From NCBI GenBank assembly GCA_020859995.1, contig JAJBVE010000152.1, positions 1 to 32,140 on the forward strand: 32,140 nt of DNA, in the 5' to 3' direction. The position numbers and the translations under genes were made by a program. This stretch comes from Clostridiales bacterium (lineage in GTDB: Bacteria; Bacillota; Clostridia; Lachnospirales; Lachnospiraceae). Shown here one piece after another: positions 25,988 to 32,140 of this stretch (position 1 is its first letter; the number at the start of each line of letters is the position of its first letter). Below the pieces are notes generated by a model. It was not told where the DNA came from, ran no database searches, and worked only from the letters and a program-made list of their open reading frames with translations.

Positions 25988-26605
25988 ATGAGTGTTATTG
26001 ACAAGTTTCTTAATGTAATGAAGATGAATGATGACGTTCTCGAGGAAGAATTTCTGGATGATCCGGAAGAAGAAAGTTACGATGAACCAGAAGAGGTACG
26101 TCCGAAAAAACGGATTTCGAGAAAGTTCAAAGATAGAGACATCGATTTAGACCGTCAGTCTCCAGATGCTGACAGTTTAGAGCAGACTGCCAGGGAAGAG
26201 GCTGCTTCCACGCAGACTCAGTCAGTAAAACAGGGCAGACAACAGCGTTCCACGACACGCAGCAGTAAGATTTCGCCCATGCGCACTGGAAGCAGCATGA
26301 GCAGAAGATCGGGCGGCATGGAGGTCTGTGTTATCAAGCCAAAAAATATTGAAGATTCTCGTGAAGTAACAGAAACTCTTCTTGATGAGTGTACCGTCAT
26401 ATTAAATATGGAAGGAATCGATTTTGAACTTGCTCAGCGGATTATTGACTTTGCATGCGGCTCATGCTACGCAATTCATGGCAAGCTTCAGAAGGTCAGC
26501 AATTATATATTTATTATCACACCGCCGAATGTGGATATCTCCGGGGATTTCCAGGAGATGGTAGGAACCTCCTATGATGTACCGTCTTTTGGTACTTCCT
26601 TTTAG
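25988..26605 (+). CDS. sepF: Cell division protein SepF
   Basis: SepF binds FtsZ and tethers the Z ring to the membrane. The 205-residue protein has the N-terminal membrane-binding helix MSVIDKFLNVMKM, a long acidic and then Gln/Ser/Arg-rich linker (about 17-105) and the SepF core (MEVCVIKPKNIEDSREVTETLLDE onward). GSCYAIHGKLQKVSNYIFIITPPNVDISGDF is the conserved end. AGGGAG precedes ATG 25988. Confidence 0.95.
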   Translation: MSVIDKFLNVMKMNDDVLEEEFLDDPEEESYDEPEEVRPKKRISRKFKDRDIDLDRQSPDADSLEQTAREEAASTQTQSVKQGRQQRSTTRSSKISPMRTGSSMSRRSGGMEVCVIKPKNIEDSREVTETLLDECTVILNMEGIDFELAQRIIDFACGSCYAIHGKLQKVSNYIFIITPPNVDISGDFQEMVGTSYDVPSFGTSF

Positions 26606-26614
26606 CTGACAGTT

Positions 26615-27409
26615 ATGGAAAAAGAGGATTTCATCATAAAAAGATTTCAGGATCTCGCAATGACCTCCCGGAAGAGAGGATGTGTGATGTATTCTGATTT
26701 TCTGAACCTGAATGAGCAGAGCATTTTTCATCAGACATTAAATAAATTCTCCGGGATACGAGGGGAAACATTTGGCGGTTATTCGGAATCTGAACGCTGT
26801 ATAGCCGCATTTATACCGGATGTCCCGCAGGGGGAAGAACCAGGCACAGATGATTACTGTACTGTATCCCCATCAGGAATCGTTTATCCGATTCATTGTA
26901 TTCATATTCAGCCGCGCAGTCCCAAATTCGCTGAGGCATTCAGCCACCGGGATGTTCTTGGAGCCTTGATGCATCTTGGAATTGACCGGGCGACTACAGG
27001 AGATATCGCTGTCACAGACAAAGAAGCTTGGTTATTCTGCTCTTCACGGTTTTCCGACATGATATGTCAGGAACTGACGCAGGTCAGGCATACACAGATT
27101 ACCTGTTCAGTTTGTAAAATGGATCATTTTTCCTATACGCCTTCCACTCAGTTGATTCGCGGAAGTGTTGCCTCAATTCGGCTTGACGCTATGCTCGCTC
27201 TTGCCTTTGGCGCGTCGAGAAGCAGTCTGCTTTCGTTGATCGAGCATGGGGATGTATTCGTTAACGGAAAAATGACTACTTCCAATGGATATACTTTAAA
27301 AGAAAATGATCTGGTCTCTGTGCATGGGAAAGGGCGTTTTCGCTATAAAGGTACTGGCGGACAAAGCCGGAAAGGGCGAATGTACGCCGAATTAGAGAAA
27401 TATGTATAG
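26615..27409 (+). CDS. ylmH: YlmH-family RNA-binding protein with S4 domain
   Basis: The 264-residue protein belongs to the YlmH family found between sepF and divIVA in Firmicutes; relatives associate with ribosomes and are linked to ribosome rescue. The N-terminal part contains FLNLNEQSIFHQTLNK and AFIPDVPQ, and GALMHLGIDRATTGDI lies near 108. The S4 domain covers about 183-245 (SIRLDAMLALAFGASRSSLLSLIEHGDVFVNGK). It begins 9 bases after sepF with no strong ribosome binding site, suggesting coupling. No divIVA gene follows; aroB lies there instead. Confidence 0.93.
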   Translation: MEKEDFIIKRFQDLAMTSRKRGCVMYSDFLNLNEQSIFHQTLNKFSGIRGETFGGYSESERCIAAFIPDVPQGEEPGTDDYCTVSPSGIVYPIHCIHIQPRSPKFAEAFSHRDVLGALMHLGIDRATTGDIAVTDKEAWLFCSSRFSDMICQELTQVRHTQITCSVCKMDHFSYTPSTQLIRGSVASIRLDAMLALAFGASRSSLLSLIEHGDVFVNGKMTTSNGYTLKENDLVSVHGKGRFRYKGTGGQSRKGRMYAELEKYV

Positions 27410-27458
27410 CCGAGATTCATGAAATTTGCCGCGGTTGCATCTGTTTGGATCGTGTAAT

Positions 27459-27614
27459 CTAACTTATCGGAATGGCGCTGGACATCCAGTGGATGTCCGT
27501 TTAGCGCCGACCGAAGCGGAGCGTAGAAGGACGCTTGCGTACTCTGAACCGATAAGTTAGCGACAGAATCGTCAGATTCTGGAGGATTATGAGAAGCGGT
27601 TTTCTTCTCATAAT
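27459..27614 (+). ncRNA. Multi-stem structured element in the ylmH-aroB gap
   Basis: A perfect 12-bp closing stem (27459-27470 with 27549-27560) encloses two stems. The first is GGCGCT/AGCGCC (27474-27479, 27503-27508), carrying GGACATCC-AGT-GGATGTCC (27480-27498); the second is AAGCG/CGCTT (27514-27518, 27532-27536). This makes a three-way junction. Two more hairpins follow: CAGAATC/GATTCTG (27564-27581) and an 11-bp ATTATGAGAAG/CTTCTCATAAT (27586-27614). The aroB ribosome binding site is 60 bases further on. I do not recognise a known riboswitch. It could be a leader RNA or a non-coding mobile repeat with inverted ends. The remaining bases of the 282-base gap show no gene. Confidence 0.5.
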
Positions 27615-27691
27615 TTCTATAAAAGGAAACATGAAAGGATCGCTGTAAGAAGCGTTTGACAGTATTAATTGGAAAAGGAGAAACTTATATC

Positions 27692-28837
27692 ATGAATACT
27701 GGAAAATACAGGACTGGTATGGAAATTACGGTTCAGACAGAGGGCAATGCGCCTTACATCATTTGCCTGCAGGATTCCTTTCAGAAACTTAGTAAATATT
27801 TAAAGACGCTTGGATGCGAAGGACATCGAATTTGTATTGTAACGGATTCCAACGTGGGGCCTTTGTATCTGGAATCGGTAAAGCAGGCTGTAAATGACTG
27901 CTGCGCCACTTTGATTTCTTATGAGCTGCCCGCCGGCGAGTCTCACAAAACCCTTGACCATGTGAAGGAGTTATATGAACTTCTGATTCAGGCTGGTTTT
28001 GACCGCCATGATTACCTGATTGCCCTCGGAGGAGGAGTGGTTGGCGATCTGACCGGTTTTGCCGCGGCAACCTATCTGCGGGGAATCCGTTTTATTCAGG
28101 TACCTACCACCTTGCTTTCTCAGATTGACAGCAGCATCGGCGGCAAGACAGGAGTGGATTTTGACTGCTATAAAAATATGGTTGGGGCATTTCATCAGCC
28201 TGCACTCGTTTATATTAACATCAAAACTCTGCATACCCTTCCGGATAACCAGTTTGCAAGCGGTATGGGGGAGTTACTGAAACATGGTCTGATCCTGGAC
28301 GCTGACTATTATGAATGGACTCTGGACCATATGAGTGATATAGAAGACCGCAAGTTTTCCGTTTTACTGATTATGGTGGCCAGAAGCTGTGAACTGAAGA
28401 AGTATATCGTGGAAAAAGATCCAAAAGAGAGGACGGGAGAGCGAGCTCTTCTGAATTTTGGTCATACAATCGGACATGCTATTGAAAAGCTGAAAAATTT
28501 TGAACTTCTCCACGGCGAATGTGTTGCCCTTGGCACGGTTGCTGCAGCCTATATTTCCTGGAAACGTGGAATGATCGAGGAAGACGAATTCTACGAAATA
28601 CGGGATATCAACGTTGGCTTTTATCTGCCTATTTCCTTTGAAGGTCCTACCGCGCGGGAGATTATTGACGCTTCCAAAAAGGACAAAAAGATGGATGCCG
28701 GCAAGATTCGATTCGTTCTTCTGGAAAAACTCGGCCACGCAGTCGTGGTTTCCGATGTGACAGAAGCTGAGATGGAGGAAGCTATCAATTTTATTCGCTA
28801 TGATGGTGATTCCATGGGGTCAGTATATGGGAAATAA
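27692..28837 (+). CDS. aroB: 3-dehydroquinate synthase AroB
   Basis: AroB makes 3-dehydroquinate from DAHP in the shikimate pathway, using NAD and a divalent metal. The 381-residue protein has the NAD motif LGGGVVGDLTGFAAATYLRG near 113 and TTLLSQIDSSIGGKTGVD near 142. The metal-site region is GMGELLKHG, with LLNFGHTIGHAIE and HGEC supplying the histidines. ATG 27692 has AAAGGAG upstream; an in-frame TTG at 27656 lacks one. Its end overlaps lspA by 11 bases. An aromatic amino acid gene inside a division/lipoprotein operon is unexpected. Confidence 0.94.
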   Translation: MNTGKYRTGMEITVQTEGNAPYIICLQDSFQKLSKYLKTLGCEGHRICIVTDSNVGPLYLESVKQAVNDCCATLISYELPAGESHKTLDHVKELYELLIQAGFDRHDYLIALGGGVVGDLTGFAAATYLRGIRFIQVPTTLLSQIDSSIGGKTGVDFDCYKNMVGAFHQPALVYINIKTLHTLPDNQFASGMGELLKHGLILDADYYEWTLDHMSDIEDRKFSVLLIMVARSCELKKYIVEKDPKERTGERALLNFGHTIGHAIEKLKNFELLHGECVALGTVAAAYISWKRGMIEEDEFYEIRDINVGFYLPISFEGPTAREIIDASKKDKKMDAGKIRFVLLEKLGHAVVVSDVTEAEMEEAINFIRYDGDSMGSVYGK

Positions 28838-29339
28838 AAAAAGTATACTTGTACTTGGCAGCGTTTGCTTCGTACTATTTCTGGCTGTGGATCAGATTTC
28901 AAAATATCTTGCTTATATATATCTTGCCGGGACCTCTGGTGTTTCACTGATTAATGATGTCTTTGAATTATATTATCTTGAAAACCGGGGCGCAGCTTTC
29001 GGCATACTGGATAATTGTCAGGTTTTCTTCATTATCATTGCACTGCTCATCGCTTCTTTCGCTGTCTATGTATATTGTCGGCTCCCGCTTGACAAAGCTT
29101 TTTACCCGTTGCGTTTTGTGTGTATTCTCATTACTGCTGGCGCAGCAGGCAATATGATTGACCGGCTTGCGCGAGGATATGTGATTGATTTTCTTTATTT
29201 TTCCCTGATTGACTTTCCAATATTCAATATCGCTGACTGCTATGTATGTATCGGGGCTGGACTTGCGGTTTTGTTATTATTCACAGTTTATCGAACCGAG
29301 GAATTTGAATTCCTGAAATTTCGAAAACAGGACCAATAG
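28827..29339 (+). CDS. lspA: Lipoprotein signal peptidase LspA
   Basis: LspA removes signal peptides from prolipoproteins at the membrane. The 170-residue protein has four membrane segments and the two catalytic aspartates in GNMIDRL and FNIADCYV, plus ENRGAAFGIL and the N-terminal DQISK motif. ATG 28827 overlaps the last 11 bases of aroB, with GGGG about 10 bases upstream; an earlier frame start at 28800 lies deeper inside aroB. Confidence 0.95.
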   Translation: MGNKKSILVLGSVCFVLFLAVDQISKYLAYIYLAGTSGVSLINDVFELYYLENRGAAFGILDNCQVFFIIIALLIASFAVYVYCRLPLDKAFYPLRFVCILITAGAAGNMIDRLARGYVIDFLYFSLIDFPIFNIADCYVCIGAGLAVLLLFTVYRTEEFEFLKFRKQDQ

Positions 29340-29380
29340 AAATCGAAGATCAACAACATGCGGAGGGAAGGAACATATCA

Positions 29381-30295
29381 ATGGAAAATTTCTGCGTTAC
29401 TGCGATGGAGAGTGGAGAACGCCTGGATGTTTTGCTTTCTGCGCATTATGAAGATCTCTCACGATCATTTTTTCAGGGGCTGATTCGGGATGGCCTTGTA
29501 ACTGTAAACGAAAAAACGGCCAAACCAGGACAAAAGCTTTCCGAAGCAGACTTGATATGCGTGGATTTCCCTCCAGATCAGGATCTGGATGTGAGTCCGG
29601 AAAATATTCCGCTTGATATCCTCTATGAAGACGAAGATCTGATCATTGTGAATAAGCCAAAGGGGATGGTTGTCCACCCTGCCCCAGGCCATTATAGCGG
29701 CACCCTGGTGAATGCTCTGCTGTATCATTGCAAGAACAGTCTTTCCGGCATCAATGGTGTACTGCGTCCTGGTATTGTCCATCGTATTGACCGTGATACC
29801 ACAGGTTCTTTGGTGATCTGTAAAAATGATTTCGCTCATCGAGCCGTGGCGGCACAGCTTAAGGAGCATTCTATTACACGAAAATATCGCGCAATTGTTC
29901 ACGGACAGCTCATGGAAGACGGAACAGTCCGCTCGACAATCGGGCGTCACCCGCAGCGAAGAAAAGAAATGGCGGTAAATGTACCTAATGGAAAGGATGC
30001 TGTCACACACTATCATGTCCTGGAACAATTTCCTTCGTATACCTATATCGAATGTCAGCTGGAGACCGGACGCACCCATCAAATTCGGGTGCACATGAAG
30101 AGTATCGGGCATCCGATTCTGGGCGATCCCCTCTATGGGCCGGCAAAGTGTCCGTTTCCAGAGCTTCAGGGCCAGACGCTGCATGCCATGACCCTTGGTC
30201 TCATTCATCCGAGGACAGGAGAGTATCTGGAGGTTGTGGCACCGCTTCCGGATTATTTTCAAATGCTTCTGAAACAGCTGAAGAAGCCAATTTAA
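29381..30295 (+). CDS. rluD: RluD-type rRNA pseudouridine synthase
   Basis: The enzyme isomerises uridines in 23S rRNA. The 304-residue protein has an N-terminal S4 domain (RLDVLLSAHYEDLSRSFFQGLIRDGLVTVN, about 14-45) and the RluA-type catalytic domain. The catalytic aspartate is D137 in HRIDRDTTG; LETGRTHQIRVHM and GHPILGDPLYG follow. ATG 29381 has GGAGGGAAGGA upstream. Pairing with lspA is widespread. The exact target uridines cannot be read from the sequence. Confidence 0.93.
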   Translation: MENFCVTAMESGERLDVLLSAHYEDLSRSFFQGLIRDGLVTVNEKTAKPGQKLSEADLICVDFPPDQDLDVSPENIPLDILYEDEDLIIVNKPKGMVVHPAPGHYSGTLVNALLYHCKNSLSGINGVLRPGIVHRIDRDTTGSLVICKNDFAHRAVAAQLKEHSITRKYRAIVHGQLMEDGTVRSTIGRHPQRRKEMAVNVPNGKDAVTHYHVLEQFPSYTYIECQLETGRTHQIRVHMKSIGHPILGDPLYGPAKCPFPELQGQTLHAMTLGLIHPRTGEYLEVVAPLPDYFQMLLKQLKKPI

Positions 30296-30410
30296 AATAC
30301 AGCAGTACATATCCTTTTTGAGAAATATAAAACGTTATGAATATATATTTGCTGAGGCAAAATCCAATAATCCAGAGATAGTAGTTCATTTTAGAAAAAG
30401 AGGTGAAAAA

Positions 30411-30848
30411 ATGAAATTTGTCATTCAAAGAGTCTCCCGTGCATCTGTGGAAGTTGACGGTGATATTGCAGGGGCAATTGAAAAAGGATTCCTGGTCTTT
30501 ATTGGCGTGGGACAGAATGATACACGCGCAGACGCGGACAAACTGGTAAAAAAGCTGATTGGTTTACGTATCTTTCCGGATGAAAATGGAAAAATAAATT
30601 TATCTTTAAGGGATGTAAACGGTGCCTTACTTCTGGTATCTCAATTTACCCTCTACGCAAATTGCGTAAAGGGCAATCGTCCATCCTTTGTGGAAGCCGG
30701 TGATCCTAAAATAGCAGAGGAACTATATGAATACATTATTACAGAATGCAAAAAATCCATCCCTAAAGTTGAAAAAGGTGTCTTTGGGGCAAAAATGAAT
30801 GTCAGTCTTTGTAATGATGGACCATTCACAATCCTTCTGGAGAGTTGA
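30411..30848 (+). CDS. dtd: D-aminoacyl-tRNA deacylase
   Basis: Dtd hydrolyses D-amino acids (and glycine mischarged on tRNA-Ala) from tRNA. The 145-residue protein begins MKFVIQRVSRASVEVDG and has the catalytic motif SQFTLYA near residue 77. The cross-subunit Gly-cisPro motif is NDGPFTI near 137 (usually GPVT). GNRPSF is also present. ATG 30411 follows AGAGGTGA; a longer frame back to 30318 is not supported. The 115 bases before it may hold a weak promoter. Confidence 0.95.
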   Translation: MKFVIQRVSRASVEVDGDIAGAIEKGFLVFIGVGQNDTRADADKLVKKLIGLRIFPDENGKINLSLRDVNGALLLVSQFTLYANCVKGNRPSFVEAGDPKIAEELYEYIITECKKSIPKVEKGVFGAKMNVSLCNDGPFTILLES

Positions 30849-30853
30849 TGCTC

Positions 30854-30872
30854 GTAGTTTACGGAAACTAAT
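30854..30872. terminator. Weak hairpin between convergent dtd and recombinase genes
   Basis: TAGTTT-ACGG-AAACTA forms a 6-bp hairpin in the 53-base gap between two convergent genes. It is AT-rich and has no real T-tract, so termination here is only a guess from position. Confidence 0.25.
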
Positions 30873-30901
30873 TATGTTAACTAATATTAATTGTTACCTG
30901 A

Positions 30902-31960
30902 TCATGCCTTACGAAGCTTCACCGCACTGGCAGCCGTGCGACGGCGGTCATCATCCATCGCCGCGTAATGTTTACGGGTCGTATTGACATCCTTGTGACC
31001 GAGAACATCCGCTACCAGATAAATATCTCCGGTTTCCCTGTATAAAGTAGTACCATAGGTACTGCGAAGCTTGTGAGGTGTAATTTTTTTTGTGGTAGTG
31101 ACTTCTCTGGCATACTTTTTTACCATATTTTCAACTGCCTGAACCCCGATCCTGCGCCGCTGTGTGGAATAGAAGAGAGCGTTTTCATGGCCGGCAATGG
31201 GAGTAATTGCTTTTCGGGCTTCAAGATACTTAAGCAACGCTTCTTCAACTTCCTCGCCAAAATATACCATCATTTCCGATCCTCCTTTTCGGACGACGCG
31301 TATTCCATTATTCTTAAAATCAATATCATTTACATCAAGACCAACACATTCAGAGACACGAATACCCGTCCCGAGCAGCAAAGTCACAATTGCCAGATCT
31401 CGAACTTTTGTTTTTTCATAATAGATTTTCTTCTGGCCGGTCAATGAATCACCACAGTGTTCGATATAGTCCAGCAGGCTTGCTGTTTCATCCGGATCCA
31501 GACGAATAATTTCTTTTTCATGAAGCTTGGGCATGTCAACAAGAAGCGTTGGGTTTGTATGAATCATTTCCCTCTTATAATAATATGCGTAAAAACTGCG
31601 CAGAGCTGACATTTTGCGCTTCAGTCCGCGTTCCCCATTAGTGACGATATGATTCTCCGGATCCGAATAAACCTTCAGATATTCCTGATATTCCTCAATA
31701 TCCAAAGCCTGCAGCTGATCCAGCACATCAATCGATAGCGTTGTGATATCTTTATCTCTAAAAACTGGATTTTCCGTAACAAGAAACTGAAAAAAAATCC
31801 GGATATCATATGCATAAGAAATGCGCGTTCGCGTAGATGTCGTCGGCTCAATCGCGCGAAAATAATCCTTTGCAAATCCCGGCAAAGTCTTCAGAACCTC
31901 CCGTAGCCGAAGCACATTGTCAACATTCACCTGCTCACTATAAGTCAAATTTTTTTCCAT
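30902..31960 (-). CDS. Tyrosine recombinase of the Xer type (long form)
   Basis: The 352-residue protein is a tyrosine recombinase with an N-terminal core-binding domain (about 10-150) and a C-terminal catalytic domain. All catalytic residues are visible: R201 (TGIRVSE), K225 (VRKGG), H296 and R299 (HKLRS), H322 (LGH) and Y332 (KHYAAM). It is longer than XerC/XerD (about 300) and close in length to the single-protein recombinase XerS. Together with the absence of phage or integron genes nearby, this suggests a chromosomal or regulatory role. AGGAGG precedes the start at 31960. It has its own leftward promoter at 32003-32031. Confidence 0.88.
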   Translation of the reverse strand: MEKNLTYSEQVNVDNVLRLREVLKTLPGFAKDYFRAIEPTTSTRTRISYAYDIRIFFQFLVTENPVFRDKDITTLSIDVLDQLQALDIEEYQEYLKVYSDPENHIVTNGERGLKRKMSALRSFYAYYYKREMIHTNPTLLVDMPKLHEKEIIRLDPDETASLLDYIEHCGDSLTGQKKIYYEKTKVRDLAIVTLLLGTGIRVSECVGLDVNDIDFKNNGIRVVRKGGSEMMVYFGEEVEEALLKYLEARKAITPIAGHENALFYSTQRRRIGVQAVENMVKKYAREVTTTKKITPHKLRSTYGTTLYRETGDIYLVADVLGHKDVNTTRKHYAAMDDDRRRTAASAVKLRKA

Positions 31961-32002
31961 AAAATACCTCCTCGTATATTCTGAATAAAATGTGTTCGAT
32001 CC

Positions 32003-32031
32003 TATATAAGCATAAACTTCATGTTTTTCAA
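32003..32031 (-). promoter_or_regulatory. Promoter of the recombinase gene
   Basis: Read leftward, TTGAAA (32031-32026), 17 bases and TATATA (32008-32003) form a good sigma-A promoter. The -35 lies inside the left arm of the inverted repeat 32020-32101. The leader is about 35 bases. Confidence 0.65.
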
Positions 32032-32101
32032 ATCAGATCGAATGCTCGGGTAAGACCAAATTTTTTTAATAATTATGTACTCGATCTATTTGAAAAACAT
32101 G
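32020..32101. promoter_or_regulatory. Inverted-repeat operator candidate between divergent promoters
   Basis: The arms at 32020-32041 and 32080-32101 are complementary over 21 positions with one extra base, around a 38-base spacer. Each arm contains the -35 box of one of two divergent promoters. The motif AGATCGA is in both arms, and GATCGA also occurs at 31996-32001 on the minus strand. This suggests a shared regulator site. Confidence 0.55.
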
Positions 32102-32118
32102 TGTTTGTCGTATAGATA
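32090..32118 (+). promoter_or_regulatory. Rightward promoter running off the window
   Basis: TTGAAA (32090-32095), 17 bases and TAGATA (32113-32118) mirror the recombinase promoter; both share the string ATTTGAAAAACATG. No gene start is visible before the window ends at 32140. Confidence 0.5.
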
Positions 32119-32140
32119 TCTTTTCATGATTTTACACCCT

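Noticed and set aside
27656-27691. Earlier TTG start for aroB, and TTGACA here as a -35 box
   Set aside because: No ribosome binding site precedes the TTG, and no -10 lies 16-18 bases after the TTGACA.
31984-32000. LexA-box-like sequence before the recombinase gene
   Set aside because: On the minus strand CGAACACAT fits one half of the Gram-positive LexA box, but the other half does not match.

Overview
The window looks like a chromosomal segment from a Gram-positive Clostridia bacterium, most likely in or near Lachnospiraceae. The grounds are the gene order mreB-mreC-mreD-PBP2-minC-minD-minE-rodA-mgsA-carboxypeptidase, the block HlyD-like protein-yggS-sepF-ylmH, strong AGGAGG-type ribosome binding sites, some TTG starts and mid-range base composition. 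This is inference from gene content; there is no rRNA, tRNA, phage, transposase or CRISPR array here. Nearly all genes are on the + strand. The exceptions are a small DUF378 membrane protein and a tyrosine recombinase at the right end.

Layout. (1) 172-9.4 kb: mismatch repair and tRNA modification genes (mutS, mutL, miaA), a PLP enzyme of the YnbB/aluminium-resistance family, an HI0933-family flavoprotein and a cysteine-rich DUF2284 protein. mutS is broken by a frameshift at about 1279. (2) 9.5-11.3 kb: a second large FAD protein (COG2509 type). (3) 11.5-22.5 kb: radC, then the cell-shape and division-site cluster, ending in an MgsA-like protein and a D,D-carboxypeptidase. (4) 22.5-23.5 kb: a lone P-loop ATPase gene with its own promoter, converging on DUF378 across a strong hairpin terminator. 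(5) 23.8-30.8 kb: HlyD-like adaptor, yggS, sepF, ylmH, aroB, lspA, an rluD-type pseudouridine synthase and dtd. (6) 30.9-32.1 kb: a long Xer-type recombinase, read leftward from a promoter that mirrors a rightward promoter running off the window.

How the genes work together. MreB/MreC/MreD, PBP2 and RodA form the elongasome, MinCDE places the division site, SepF anchors FtsZ, and the carboxypeptidase trims peptidoglycan. The overlaps minE/rodA, mgsA/carboxypeptidase and aroB/lspA suggest translational coupling.

The most unusual content is small-scale. A 40-nt palindromic element occurs three times: inside mutL, inside the HI0933-type flavoprotein gene, and at the mreB-mreC junction. It has no stop codon in any of its three forward frames and shows a compensatory base-pair change between copies, which recalls the protein-inserting palindromes of Rickettsia. 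A second, two-hairpin repeat occurs twice. A multi-stem structure lies before aroB, and another long hairpin lies before yggS. The MgsA-like protein lacks three residues of the classical active site, and PBP2 carries about 250 extra residues inside its transpeptidase domain. The window contains no intergenic stretch above 300 bases.
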